Part shown: positions 6,781 through 14,073 of the stretch, one piece after another
Position numbering within the stretch: the first letter of the stretch is position 1
Layout: every line of letters begins with the position of its first letter
Source: Peptococcaceae bacterium
GTDB lineage: Bacteria; Bacillota; Peptococcia; Peptococcales; Peptococcaceae
Direction of reading: 5' to 3'
DNA length: 14,257 nt
NCBI GenBank assembly: GCA_900759105.1
Contig: CAAETY010000101.1
Location: forward strand, 1-14,257
Notes under the pieces: model-generated
What the model saw: the letters and a program-made list of their open reading frames with translations, nothing else
Databases searched by the model: none
What the model was told of the DNA's origin: nothing
Position numbers and translations under genes: made by a program

Positions 6781-6797
6781 CCGATACGTTTTATAAT
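6769..6797 (+). promoter_or_regulatory. Sigma-A-type promoter for the plus-strand unknown gene
   Basis: TTGAGG (6769-6774, 4 of 6) with an exact 17-base spacer to a perfect TATAAT (6792-6797). Transcription would start near 6804, giving a leader of about 40 bases that contains AACGGTT repeats and the TAGGAG ribosome binding site. Confidence 0.65.
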
Positions 6798-6806
6798 GTT
6801 TGTGTT

Positions 6807-6829
6807 AACGGTTATAACGGTTTCAACCG
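6807..6829. repeat. AACGGTT repeats in the leader of the plus-strand gene
   Basis: AACGGTT occurs at 6807-6813 and 6816-6822, 9 bases apart, followed by the inverted half AACCG at 6825-6829. A CGGTT/AACCG hairpin can form between the repeats. The array sits between the predicted transcription start and the ribosome binding site, a position suited to repressor binding or translational control. Confidence 0.45.
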
Positions 6830-6843
6830 ATAGGAGATAAATT

Positions 6844-7920
6844 ATGAGTAATACAAATTGGGAAAAGCAAGAATTGGCGGCGCTCTTTACCATTGCCGAG
6901 GATATTGACCGCTTTGACCCTTGGGAAAGTAACGTTGCGCCTTTTGTGCTGCATGACCCTCAAAATCCCGATACCCCGGTACTGGTTGTTTTTGGCCAAG
7001 ATGATGCCGGCATGCACGACATTCGCTTTATTTTTGGCAACATCGGCATGCGCAATTGGCTGATGGAGGATGGCTGGGAATTGTCCGATGATGCGGACAT
7101 TCCTTTTATAGAAGACATTGTCAACCGTTTCGAAGGCGATTACCTCGAGGTGGGCTACAATACCCCCAATCTGAACAACTACGAAAAGCGATTGAACGGC
7201 GAGCGTCATCGCTTGATTACCTTCCGCCGCCAACGCCCCGGCTATAGCCTTGCCAGTATTGTGGAAACCGGCGATTTTGTGCGCCTTTCCCGCTATCTCA
7301 AGGCCATCCTGAAGCTCTTAACCCGCAATATGCTTGGCGATGCAGTGGCATCAATCTACAAAATCGACACCACCCTTTCGGAAAATATGCTCACGGCGGC
7401 AAGCTTTACGTTGACCGATGACGTTCCCGAAGTGGCAGACACATTTACCCTTTCCCGTTCAACGGCCATGACGCTTTCAAACGCCATCTTGGACGAATTT
7501 TCAAATGCACGCGTCAAGCATTTGCCACCGGACGGCACAAGCTTTGAGCTCTACTATTTTTACATTCCAACCTTGAGCAACAGCGGTGGGGCATTGCCAC
7601 GCGCCTTTTTCCTCGTGGACCTCGACAGCGGGTTATTGGAATGGAACGATGTGCTTATTGAATCCGATCATTGGTATGAGGCACTTTTGCGTCGCCTGTG
7701 GCAATTTTTTATCGACCGCGGGTTGCGTCCTGATACTATTATATTGCAAAATTTGGATGCCTTTTGCAACCTTTCCGCGGATATTCGCCGCGCCGGCATT
7801 CATCCCGAATATATGCGCTACAGCTACGTGGGACAGGAGCTATTTGAAAGCTACCTCGAAGCCAGCCATATCAAGGAGTATGAAATTCTCGCCAATCTGG
7901 TGCCAAAGGAACCCTACTAA
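6844..7920 (+). CDS. Protein of unknown function, DUF7309/DUF6930-like two-part architecture
   Basis: Encodes a 358-residue soluble protein with no signal peptide or membrane helix; I do not know a function. The first part (about 5-105) has a D-P-W motif at 25-27, then an F-V-L-H-D-P segment, and a beta-rich stretch with F-I-F-G-N-I-G at 62-68. This resembles the DUF7309 pattern seen in uncharacterised Bacillota proteins. The later part (about 232-320) reads L-P-R-A-F-F-L-V-D-L-D-S-G-L-L, then a helix, then D-R-G-L-R-P-D-T-I-I-L, much like DUF6930. Both resemblances are from memory of the patterns and need a profile search. The protein is rich in Asp, Glu and aromatic residues. The ATG follows TAGGAG by 7 bases. 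This is the only plus-strand gene in the window; its own promoter and terminator mark it as a separate unit set between the parAB and decarboxylase groups. Confidence 0.85.
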   Translation: MSNTNWEKQELAALFTIAEDIDRFDPWESNVAPFVLHDPQNPDTPVLVVFGQDDAGMHDIRFIFGNIGMRNWLMEDGWELSDDADIPFIEDIVNRFEGDYLEVGYNTPNLNNYEKRLNGERHRLITFRRQRPGYSLASIVETGDFVRLSRYLKAILKLLTRNMLGDAVASIYKIDTTLSENMLTAASFTLTDDVPEVADTFTLSRSTAMTLSNAILDEFSNARVKHLPPDGTSFELYYFYIPTLSNSGGALPRAFFLVDLDSGLLEWNDVLIESDHWYEALLRRLWQFFIDRGLRPDTIILQNLDAFCNLSADIRRAGIHPEYMRYSYVGQELFESYLEASHIKEYEILANLVPKEPY

Positions 7921-7927
7921 AACATTA

Positions 7928-7972
7928 AACGTCCTTTTCCTCATGCGAAGAAAAGGGCGTTTGCTTTGCTTG
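7928..7972 (+). terminator. Rho-independent terminator of the plus-strand gene
   Basis: AACGTCCTTTTC (7928-7939) pairs with GAAAAGGGCGTT (7951-7962, shifted by one base at the loop edge), a 12-bp stem with one G-U pair and a loop of about 10 bases. It is followed by the T-rich GCTTTGCTTG and starts 8 bases after the stop codon. The T-tract is interrupted, so termination may be partial, with 8023-8056 as back-up. Confidence 0.7.
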
Positions 7973-8022
7973 TGGATAGCCGGTTCAATCAAAGCACCAC
8001 ACAGGTATTATTACTCATTATA

Positions 8023-8056
8023 AAAGTGCTCTTATTTTAAGAGCACTTTCTTTTTT
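8023..8056. terminator. Bidirectional terminator between the convergent transcription units
   Basis: AAAGTGCTCTTA (8023-8034) and TAAGAGCACTTT (8038-8049) form a perfect 12-bp stem with a TTT loop. On the plus strand it is followed by CTTTTTT (8050-8056), a strong intrinsic terminator. On the minus strand it is followed by TTATAATGAG after the A/T base pairs, a weaker U-tract. It closes both the plus-strand gene and the parA-to-DUF951 run. The plus-strand T-tract overlaps the DUF951 stop codon by two bases. Confidence 0.85.
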
Positions 8057-8255
8057 ATGCATTGTCCGTTGCCTTTGGCAGAACCTTTTTGACGGATTTC
8101 TCGAGTTTGGCGCGGGGAATCCAGGCTTCATGGCCGCAGCCGGTGCAACGGATGCGGAAATCCATGCCGACACGGGTAATTTCAAAGGTTTTGCTGCCGC
8201 AAGGATGGGCTTTTTTGAGTTCGACACGGTCGCCGATGTCTAATTGCATAGGCAT
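8055..8255 (-). CDS. DUF951 domain-containing small protein
   Basis: Encodes a 66-residue protein matching DUF951, a small conserved Bacillota family of unknown function. The pattern is D-I-G-D-R-V-E-L-K-K-A-H-P-C-G at 6-20, then F-E-I-T-R-V-G-M-D-F-R-I-R-C-T-G-C-G-H at 24-42. C19, C38 and C41 with H18 or H42 look like a possible zinc site. The fold probably resembles a small beta-barrel that could contact nucleic acid; this is inference. I start at the ATG at 8255 because an AAAGGAG site lies 8 bases upstream. The frame stays open further upstream, but that longer version would run into mscS and lacks a binding site. The gene follows the mechanosensitive channel gene by 44 bases, a pairing that recurs in Bacillota, and ends at the operon terminator. 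Confidence 0.92.
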   Translation of the reverse strand: MPMQLDIGDRVELKKAHPCGSKTFEITRVGMDFRIRCTGCGHEAWIPRAKLEKSVKKVLPKATDNA

Positions 8256-8299
8256 GGGAACAACTCCTTTCAAAACGAATGAGAGCAACTGCCGCTTTT

Positions 8300-9223
8300 C
8301 TAGCTCAGCTGTTGCTGCAGACCTTTGGCGGTCAGTGCTCGGGTGCATTCTTCACGAAGGGCGCGAAGGATGGGGTAGGTGTCGCTTTTTTTGCTTTGGA
8401 AGGTCAGGCGCATCTCCAAGCCGGTGCCAACGATTTTTTGCACGCCCATCACGCGGCAAGGGCTTGTAAGCATATCGTCAAAGCGCAAATTGATTTGTGC
8501 GCACACAGCTTCCAAGGCTTGCTTGCCTTCGTCAAGGCGGCTTGCATCGTGAATGCGAATGTCTAAGTATTCGGTGACAGGGTCCTTGGTATAGTTCACC
8601 ACAATCTTGATGCCGCCGTTTGGAATGGTTACGGTTTCATTGTAGTCTGTCTTGAGCACGGTTTGGCGAATAGAGATAGATTGTACCTCGCCGGTATAAT
8701 CGCCGAGCTTTACATAGTCGCCCACATTAAATTGACGTTCCACGAGAATAAAGATTCCGCTGATCCAGTCTAAGATGATATTTTGGCTAATCAGTACCAA
8801 CGCCGCCCCAGCAATCCCTGCGGAGGTTGCCAGACCACGCATATCGAAGCCAAAGATACTCATTATGGCGATAAGCCCAATGACAATAAAGCTATAGAAG
8901 ATAATGCTTTGCACCATGTGCCGCGCCGTTTCCAACTGCTTGATGCTGCTTTCGGACACGTTGCCGTGGTTGCGGCGGGTTTCATAGGCACGATTCAGCA
9001 AATATTTCACAACGCGATAAGAGATGGTCAAAACAAGGATGATGACCAACAAACGCACACCGATGTTAATCAGGTTATCGAGTTTTAGGATGGAGAATAA
9101 GTCGCTAAAGCTTTCCAGCTGGTCAATGGCGGTATCGGCAACGGATTCCGCTGTTTCTGCGGCACCGTCAGCCACGTCTTTGACAACAGTGGTATCACTC
9201 GATGCGAGAATGGTTTCCAGCAT
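8300..9223 (-). CDS. MscS-family mechanosensitive ion channel
   Basis: Encodes a 307-residue small-conductance mechanosensitive channel, which opens under membrane tension to release solutes during osmotic downshock. An acidic, alanine-rich segment covers residues 1-48. Transmembrane helices follow at about 52-75, 104-124 and 128-160. The last contains the pore-lining G-I-A-G-A-A-L-V-L-I-S-Q-N-I-I-L-D-W pattern and continues into the beta domain signature F-N-V-G-D-Y-V. T-V-T-I-P-N-G at 197-203 is the conserved beta-domain motif. The C-terminal alpha/beta domain runs to about 300. Three helices and total length are normal for this family. The ATG at 9223 has AAAGGAG 5 bases upstream, within the 15-base gap after the radical SAM gene, so co-transcription is likely. 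Confidence 0.95.
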   Translation of the reverse strand: MLETILASSDTTVVKDVADGAAETAESVADTAIDQLESFSDLFSILKLDNLINIGVRLLVIILVLTISYRVVKYLLNRAYETRRNHGNVSESSIKQLETARHMVQSIIFYSFIVIGLIAIMSIFGFDMRGLATSAGIAGAALVLISQNIILDWISGIFILVERQFNVGDYVKLGDYTGEVQSISIRQTVLKTDYNETVTIPNGGIKIVVNYTKDPVTEYLDIRIHDASRLDEGKQALEAVCAQINLRFDDMLTSPCRVMGVQKIVGTGLEMRLTFQSKKSDTYPILRALREECTRALTAKGLQQQLS

Positions 9224-9238
9224 AGGGACTCCTTTCTG

Positions 9239-10198
9239 TTACTGCTGTGCCAAATCGTCAATCAATGCTCCTTCGAGGTAGTTGAAGCGGCTGCCTTGGA
9301 AGCTGCCGCGGCGCTCGAAGGTTTCGTTGATGGCATCTTTAATTTTCCACCAAGAGGTGTTCCAATTGCAGAATATCAAATCCTCCTGTGGGCCTTTACC
9401 GACCAAGCGTTGAATGATGATTTTTGGATCCAAATATTCGAGGAAGTCCACCACGCGGTCAACGTATTCCTCGAGGGTAATCATGTCGAAATCGCCGAGG
9501 ATGTATTGGCGCGCTAAACGGGTGCCACCGACGATATAGAGAGAATGAAGCTTGACCATGTCCACATGAAGCGCCGATAAAATGCGTGCTGTTTCAATGG
9601 CATCAGCGTTGGTATCGCCGGGCAAATTGAGAATGACGTGGGCGCAGGTAGAAAAGTCGTATGTCTTAATGCGCTGCATGGCATCAATAAAAGCCGCCAA
9701 GGTATGTCCGCGGTTCACAGCTTCCAAAGTGTGGTAGTTCACCGTTTGCAGACCAAGCTCAATATCCACATCCAAATCACGCTTATCGCGAAGCGCTGCC
9801 AATGCTTCTAGATAGGCCGGATGTACAAGGTCCGGACGGGTAGATACACTGATACCCACAATGGCCGGATCTTCGGTGGCTGCTTCAATGACCTTTTTGA
9901 AGCGTGACAGGGGCATATAGGTATTGGAAAAAGTTTGCAAGTACACGATAAATTGCTCGCACTTGAAGCGTTTTTTGTAAAATGCCTTGTTTTCTGCGAT
10001 TTGGTCGGCAATAGACATATCGTCCGGTAAGCATTGAAAACCACTGCCTGTGGCATCGCAAAAGGTGCAGCCCCCGGTGGAAATGCGTCCATCGCGGTTT
10101 GGGCAATTGCCGTCAGCTAAGTTAATCGGAATTTTATACACCGGCGCATTGTAGTAATACTTGAGAAAGGTCGCATAATCGTTATAGTAGACTTCCAT
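9239..10198 (-). CDS. TIGR01212 family radical SAM protein (YhcC/YtqA-like)
   Basis: Encodes a 319-residue radical SAM protein of the YhcC family. The [4Fe-4S] cluster ligands follow the family's atypical spacing: C32 in D-G-N-C-P-N-R-D-G, then C44 and C47 in G-G-C-T-F-C, i.e. C-x11-C-x2-C. Other family features are the N-terminal Y-N-A-P-V-Y-K-I-P segment, Y-L-Q-T-F-S-N-T-Y (about 90-98), I-V-G-I-S-V-S-T-R-P-D (about 112-122), D-I-E-L-G-L-Q-T (about 144-151) and H-V-I-L-N-L-P-G-D. The reaction is not established for this family. The ATG at 10198 overlaps the cvpA-like stop codon by one base (TAATG), and its AAAGGAGG site lies inside that upstream gene, so the two are translationally coupled. 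Confidence 0.93.
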   Translation of the reverse strand: MEVYYNDYATFLKYYYNAPVYKIPINLADGNCPNRDGRISTGGCTFCDATGSGFQCLPDDMSIADQIAENKAFYKKRFKCEQFIVYLQTFSNTYMPLSRFKKVIEAATEDPAIVGISVSTRPDLVHPAYLEALAALRDKRDLDVDIELGLQTVNYHTLEAVNRGHTLAAFIDAMQRIKTYDFSTCAHVILNLPGDTNADAIETARILSALHVDMVKLHSLYIVGGTRLARQYILGDFDMITLEEYVDRVVDFLEYLDPKIIIQRLVGKGPQEDLIFCNWNTSWWKIKDAINETFERRGSFQGSRFNYLEGALIDDLAQQ

Positions 10199-10890
10199 TA
10201 GGGAATCAGCCCTCCTTTAAGGATGCCTGTGACGGCGTCCTCTAGCATTGGCGCCATAAAACTGTGGTGCAATAGTCGACCGATGGTGCCGGCACTTTCC
10301 GGAATAACTGTGATACACAAGGCGGTAAACACCCCTGCCACCACAACCATTAAGCAGCCGCTAATAATAGCACCCAAGAAACGATCCAATACCAATGTAA
10401 AATACAATTTGCGAATGAGCATGCCGCCAAGCTCGCCAATCAAAATCAGACAAGCAAAAATCAGAATGGTGCCAAGGGCAAAAAGCACCAAATCCCATGC
10501 CGGATTGGCAACTACACGCGCCACTTGGCTGTAAATGCTGGCGTAAATTTCATTCGCCGATGAATCAATGGTACTGTAAAGACTTTCCTTCATTTGGCTT
10601 GGCAAAAAGAGATTTGCCACCCATTGTTTGAGGCTTTCGAGTTGGTTGTTGGGGTTGGAGGCTACGCGCGCGGTAAAGTAAGCCTCGAGCCATTCGGCCA
10701 GACTATCGCGCCCATCCACATGAAAGGTGTTTTGAAACAAGGCGTCGAGTCTATTGATATTAAAGCCTGCCAAAAAGGCTGCCAGCACAAGCCCAACCCA
10801 ATCGCTCAAGCGACGACAAAGGCCCTTAAAATAGCCTCTGAATATCGCCAAGCAAGAGAGGGCAATCAGGATGATATCCCAAGAGGACAT
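10198..10890 (-). CDS. CvpA family membrane protein
   Basis: Encodes a 230-residue membrane protein of the CvpA family (named for colicin V production; the general role is still unclear and often linked to envelope homeostasis). The N-terminus is typical: W-D-I-I-L-I-A, then R-G-Y-F-K-G-L. Helices are predicted at about 5-20, 30-45, 132-157 and 170-197, with a soluble stretch of about 70 residues between the second and third. The conserved D-R-F-L-G-A-I-I-S-G segment begins the last helix (about 169-178). I start at the ATG at 10890, 8 bases after an AAAGGAG site. The GTG at 10899 is in frame but forms part of that same site. It lies 24 bases after the flavoprotein gene and overlaps the radical SAM gene by one base. 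Confidence 0.87.
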   Translation of the reverse strand: MSSWDIILIALSCLAIFRGYFKGLCRRLSDWVGLVLAAFLAGFNINRLDALFQNTFHVDGRDSLAEWLEAYFTARVASNPNNQLESLKQWVANLFLPSQMKESLYSTIDSSANEIYASIYSQVARVVANPAWDLVLFALGTILIFACLILIGELGGMLIRKLYFTLVLDRFLGAIISGCLMVVVAGVFTALCITVIPESAGTIGRLLHHSFMAPMLEDAVTGILKGGLIP

Positions 10891-10914
10891 AGTGTTCACT
10901 CCTTTATTGTATCG

Positions 10915-12150
10915 TTAATCAATCAAAAGATAATCTGCGGCACTTGCACCCGCAAGTCGGCCCGATGACCATGCCCATTGCAGATTGTAGCCACCGCAAT
11001 CGCCGTCAATATCGAGAACTTCACCACAAGCATAAAGCCCCGGCACCATCCAGGATGCCATGGTTTGCGGATCAAAATCGGCGGTATCAATACCACCCAA
11101 GGTCACTTGCGCTTCACTAAAGGTACGCGGACCCAAAATATTGACGCGCCATGCACACAATTTGTTGGCAAGGCGTTCCAAAGCTTTGTCATCCAAGGTG
11201 CTCTGCGGTTTGACGCCAACGGCCTTGAGTGCGCATTGCGCAAGCAAGCGTGGCAAAAGTCCCACAAAGAACGCTTCGGCACTGCGTGTTGGATGTGCAG
11301 CCAGACGGTCGCGGAATAATTCGAGCATATGTTTGTAATCTTTGTTGGGAAAGAAGTTAATCACTGCTTGCACCTTCTTTCCCTTAGCAAGGGCACGCAC
11401 CGCATGCCCGGCACATTGCAAAACCGGTGGGCCACTTATGCCGTAATTGGTAATAAGCAGCTCTCCGTAATCACGAACAATTGTTTTGTTTTCTTGTTGA
11501 ATGGCAATCTCACAATCACGCTTTAAGCCATTCGCCGCTTTGAGGCTTGATATGTCTGCATTTAATTGCACAATGCCCGGCGCTGTTTCAATCAAGGTAT
11601 GGCCGAAGGCACCGAGTAATTGATACCCATCACGGGTACCACCGAGCTTTGGTGCCGCTTCACCGCCTGTGGCGATAATAACGGCATCGGCATGGTCCTT
11701 TCCGGCCTTGTGCACCAGCGAAAAGCGTCCATCCTTGGTTGGATGGATAGCGGTTATGCGTGTTTCACAGCGTACATCCACACCGGCTTCTGCCAACGAA
11801 AGGCGCAAAATATCCAGTACCGCCGCCCCTTGCAGGGAGGCAGGATAATAGCGTGCACGGTTGTCTACCGTTGATTCCAAGCCCAAACCATGAAAAAATG
11901 CCAAGGTATCTGCTTCATCGTAGCGCGCCAATGCATCATGCACAAAATGCGGATGGGTGCCGTGGTAGTTGACATCGGTAAAGCCTTGGTGAGAAAAGTT
12001 ACAACGGCCATTGCCGGTTGCAAGGAGCTTGCGCCCCAGACGGCTATGACCTTCATAAAGCACCACATCGACACGGTGCGCCGCCTCAAGTGCGGCAGCC
12101 ATGCCCGAGGCCCCACCGCCTACAATAGCAAGTCGAGGTCGTTTACTCAT
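10915..12150 (-). CDS. NAD(P)/FAD-dependent oxidoreductase, HI0933/BaiN family
   Basis: Encodes a 411-residue flavoprotein of the HI0933-like family, which includes BaiN, implicated in bile-acid metabolism, and B. subtilis YtfP. The Rossmann FAD motif is I-V-G-G-G-A-S-G-M-A-A-A at 9-20. The family hallmark G-R-K-L-L-A-T-G-N-G-R-C-N-F-S-H lies at 39-54. A central I-I-A-T-G-G-E-A-A-P-K-L-G-G-T-x-D-G-Y segment and the C-terminal G-L-Y-A-C-G-E-V-L-D-I-D-G-D-C-G-G-Y-N-L-Q-W-A block (from about 371) complete the FAD site. Length is normal. Substrate is unknown; the BaiN role should not be assumed. The ATG at 12150 is preferred, with AAGGAG 5 bases upstream; the in-frame GTG at 12156 is part of that site. 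The site overlaps the parB stop codon, leaving only 9 bases between genes. Confidence 0.92.
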   Translation of the reverse strand: MSKRPRLAIVGGGASGMAAALEAAHRVDVVLYEGHSRLGRKLLATGNGRCNFSHQGFTDVNYHGTHPHFVHDALARYDEADTLAFFHGLGLESTVDNRARYYPASLQGAAVLDILRLSLAEAGVDVRCETRITAIHPTKDGRFSLVHKAGKDHADAVIIATGGEAAPKLGGTRDGYQLLGAFGHTLIETAPGIVQLNADISSLKAANGLKRDCEIAIQQENKTIVRDYGELLITNYGISGPPVLQCAGHAVRALAKGKKVQAVINFFPNKDYKHMLELFRDRLAAHPTRSAEAFFVGLLPRLLAQCALKAVGVKPQSTLDDKALERLANKLCAWRVNILGPRTFSEAQVTLGGIDTADFDPQTMASWMVPGLYACGEVLDIDGDCGGYNLQWAWSSGRLAGASAADYLLID

Positions 12151-12159
12151 AGGCACTCC

Positions 12160-13125
12160 TTAGTACAATTCAATGCCCAAGGCATCCAAAATACGTGTTA
12201 AATCCTCGTCACCATAGAAATCAATGACCAAATGCCCGCGCTTGGCACTGCCTTTGACAGCAACCTTGGTTTGCAATTTATCCGTTAGTTGGTCGCACAG
12301 GGCACGATACTTTTGACTGTTGGTTTCCGGTTTCTTTTTTGGCTTCTCATCGTCAAGATTATCGCTAAAGGCTTGGATATCCTGAATCAAGGCTTCCAAG
12401 GCGCGCACGGAAAGATCCTGCGCAATAACATCGCTGCAAAGCCCTGCCGCTAATTCCGGATCCTTGATGGCAAGAAGGGCACGCGCATGACCGGCACTGA
12501 TTTTACCGGCTTCAAGGGCTTCCATAACAGGCTGTGGTAAATCCAATAGGCGCAATAAATTGGCGATATAGGGGCGGCTTTTGCCCATCAAATCTGCCAA
12601 CTGTTGTTGGGTATAGTTGTATTTTTTAATCAACGCCGCATAGCCATTGGCTTCTTCAATGACGTTCAAATCCGCGCGTTGAATATTTTCGATGAGGGCG
12701 ATTTGTGCCATTTCTTCTTCATCCAATACACGCACAATGCAAGGTACATCGCTCAATCCTGCGCCCTTTGCGGCACGAAGACGGCGTTCCCCGGCAACAA
12801 GGAGATAGTCATCCCCTTTTTGTACCACCAAAAGCGGACTCAATACACCCTTTTCGCGGATGGACTCGGTGAGATCTGTAAGGGCATCCTCGTTAAAATC
12901 CTTACGTGGTTGATAAGGGTTTTCGCTAATTTGTGCGATTGGCACCATGCGAAATTGGTCGCCTGCTACCGTTTCCTCTGTTACTGTTGGCGCAGCTTCT
13001 TGTTGTGGGATTGGTTGCTTTGCTGCCGGCTCTGCCGCCGGACGTGTTAAGCCTTCCAACGCCACGTCACCACCAAAAAGCACACCGAGGCCTTTACCAA
13101 GGCCTTTCTTTTGTTCTTTAGCCAC
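12160..13125 (-). CDS. parB: Chromosome-partitioning protein ParB (Spo0J)
   Basis: Encodes a 321-residue ParB/Spo0J CTPase clamp that loads at parS and spreads along DNA to organise the origin and recruit SMC. The start K-K-G-L-G-K-G-L-G-V-L-F is typical of chromosomal ParB. A proline/alanine-rich linker (about 25-55) leads to I-S-E-N-P-Y-Q-P-R (66-74). The CTP-binding motif A-G-E-R-R-L-R-A-A-K is at 111-120, E-N-I-Q-R-A-D-L-N at 146-154, and the helix-turn-helix that reads parS spans about 171-191 (T-Q-Q-Q-L-A-D-L-M-G-K-S-R-P-Y-I). The C-terminal dimerisation domain ends in F-Y-G-D-E-D-L-T-R-I-L. The start codon is GTG at 13125, which overlaps the parA stop by 8 bases; an AAGGAAG site lies 9 bases upstream. 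Four parS-like sites lie upstream of parA. Confidence 0.97.
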   Translation of the reverse strand: MAKEQKKGLGKGLGVLFGGDVALEGLTRPAAEPAAKQPIPQQEAAPTVTEETVAGDQFRMVPIAQISENPYQPRKDFNEDALTDLTESIREKGVLSPLLVVQKGDDYLLVAGERRLRAAKGAGLSDVPCIVRVLDEEEMAQIALIENIQRADLNVIEEANGYAALIKKYNYTQQQLADLMGKSRPYIANLLRLLDLPQPVMEALEAGKISAGHARALLAIKDPELAAGLCSDVIAQDLSVRALEALIQDIQAFSDNLDDEKPKKKPETNSQKYRALCDQLTDKLQTKVAVKGSAKRGHLVIDFYGDEDLTRILDALGIELY

Positions 13126-13879
13126 GTTTAATCACTTCCTTCGCGAGGTTGTTGTATGCCATGGCGCCCTTGGAAAGTGCTTCATAGTCGATAATGGCAC
13201 GGCCGTAGCTTGGTGCTTCTGCCAAGCGCACATTTCGTGGAATCATCGTCTTAAAGACCACATCTCCAAAGGTGCTTGTTACGGTATCCACCACGTCACG
13301 GGAAAGGCGCATACGCCCATCGTACATGGTGATGATAATACCACCCACGAATAAATCCGGATTATAGGATTGCTTTACCAAGCTCACAGTTTGCATGAGC
13401 TGTTCCACCCCTTCAAGGGCGTAGTATTCACTTTGAATCGGCACATAGATTTGCTCCGCCGCACTGAGGGCGTTAATGGTGAGCATGCCCAAGGACGGTG
13501 GACAGTCAATCAATACATAGTCGTAGTTTTCAACAATTGGCGCAAGGATACTGCGCAAATGCGTGCCACGGTCCTCCATGTAGCTGAGTTCATGTTCTGC
13601 CCCGGCGAGCTCAACCTTGGAAGGGAGCAAATCAAGCCCTTTACGATAGGTTGGCACAATCGCTTCTTCAACAGGCACGCCACTAATCAGACAATCATAA
13701 ATTGAATGTTTGGTTTCATTCTTGTTAACGCCAATCCCACTTGTGGCATTGCCTTGTGGGTCTAAGTCAACCAAGAGTACTTTTTTCTTTTTTTTATTGA
13801 GGGAAGCCGCCAAATTGATGGCTGTCGTGGTTTTTGCCACGCCCCCTTTTTGGTTTACAAGGGCAATAATATGTCCCAT
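13118..13879 (-). CDS. parA: Chromosome-partitioning ATPase ParA (Soj)
   Basis: Encodes a 253-residue ParA/Soj ATPase. With ParB it moves and positions replication origins by an ATP-dependent DNA-binding cycle; in B. subtilis Soj also regulates DnaA. The deviant Walker A motif K-G-G-V-A-K-T-T is at 11-18, with the signature Lys11 and catalytic Lys16. V-D-L-D-P-Q-G-N lies at 37-44, and Walker B Y-V-L-I-D-C-P-P-S-L-G at about 120-130. Its short N-terminus, without an added DNA-binding domain, indicates the chromosomal type Ia-like/Soj form rather than a long plasmid type. The ATG at 13879 has AAAGGAGG 6 bases upstream. Its upstream region holds a candidate promoter flanked by parS sites, so ParB may regulate the operon. 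Confidence 0.97.
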   Translation of the reverse strand: MGHIIALVNQKGGVAKTTTAINLAASLNKKKKKVLLVDLDPQGNATSGIGVNKNETKHSIYDCLISGVPVEEAIVPTYRKGLDLLPSKVELAGAEHELSYMEDRGTHLRSILAPIVENYDYVLIDCPPSLGMLTINALSAAEQIYVPIQSEYYALEGVEQLMQTVSLVKQSYNPDLFVGGIIITMYDGRMRLSRDVVDTVTSTFGDVVFKTMIPRNVRLAEAPSYGRAIIDYEALSKGAMAYNNLAKEVIKRG

Positions 13880-13929
13880 GATAAGCCTCCTTTTGATTCA
13901 AAATGGATGTTTGACACCGCACATTGAAA

Positions 13930-13945
13930 TGTTTCACGTGAAACA
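13930..13945. promoter_or_regulatory. parS: parS site 1 (ParB-binding palindrome)
   Basis: TGTTTCACGTGAAACA, a perfect 16-bp palindrome matching the bacterial parS consensus TGTTNCACGTGAAACA. The dyad extends to 20 bp (13928-13947). It lies 51 bases upstream of the parA start codon, in the probable 5' leader. Confidence 0.95.
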
Positions 13946-13999
13946 TTGTGTGTTTTCCGTTCAATCATACTATTTTCCGTAGAAAAGTGTTCAATTTTT

Positions 14000-14027
14000 A
14001 TTATAACGGTTTTAGCCACAGTATGAA
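14000..14027 (-). promoter_or_regulatory. Candidate parA-parB operon promoter
   Basis: On the minus strand TTCATA (14022-14027, 4 of 6) is followed after 16 bases by a perfect TATAAT (14000-14005). An alternative is TTGAAC (13989-13994) with TAGTAT (13967-13972), also with a 16-base spacer. Both lie between parS site 1 and sites 2-4. Confidence 0.45.
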
Positions 14028-14073
14028 AGATTTTCACTGCATTCTATTCCCTGAAAAATGTTTTTTGTTCAAG

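Noticed and set aside
7971..7979. TGTGGATAG as a DnaA box, suggesting oriC
   Set aside because: It is a single 8-of-9 match without a cluster or an AT-rich unwinding element. oriC is more likely off the right edge.
8256..8348. N-terminal extension of the DUF951 protein by 31 residues
   Set aside because: It would overlap the end of the MscS gene, lacks a ribosome binding site, and the ATG at 8255 has an ideal AAAGGAG.
14001..14012. TTATAACGGTTT shared with the leader of the unknown plus-strand gene (6812-6823)
   Set aside because: A 12-base match between two places in 14 kb is expected by chance, and the two lie at different positions relative to their promoters.
13855..14037. 60-codon minus-strand open frame upstream of parA, spanning parS site 1
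   Set aside because: It has no ribosome binding site and overlaps the parA start, candidate promoter and parS; it is regulatory DNA rather than a gene.
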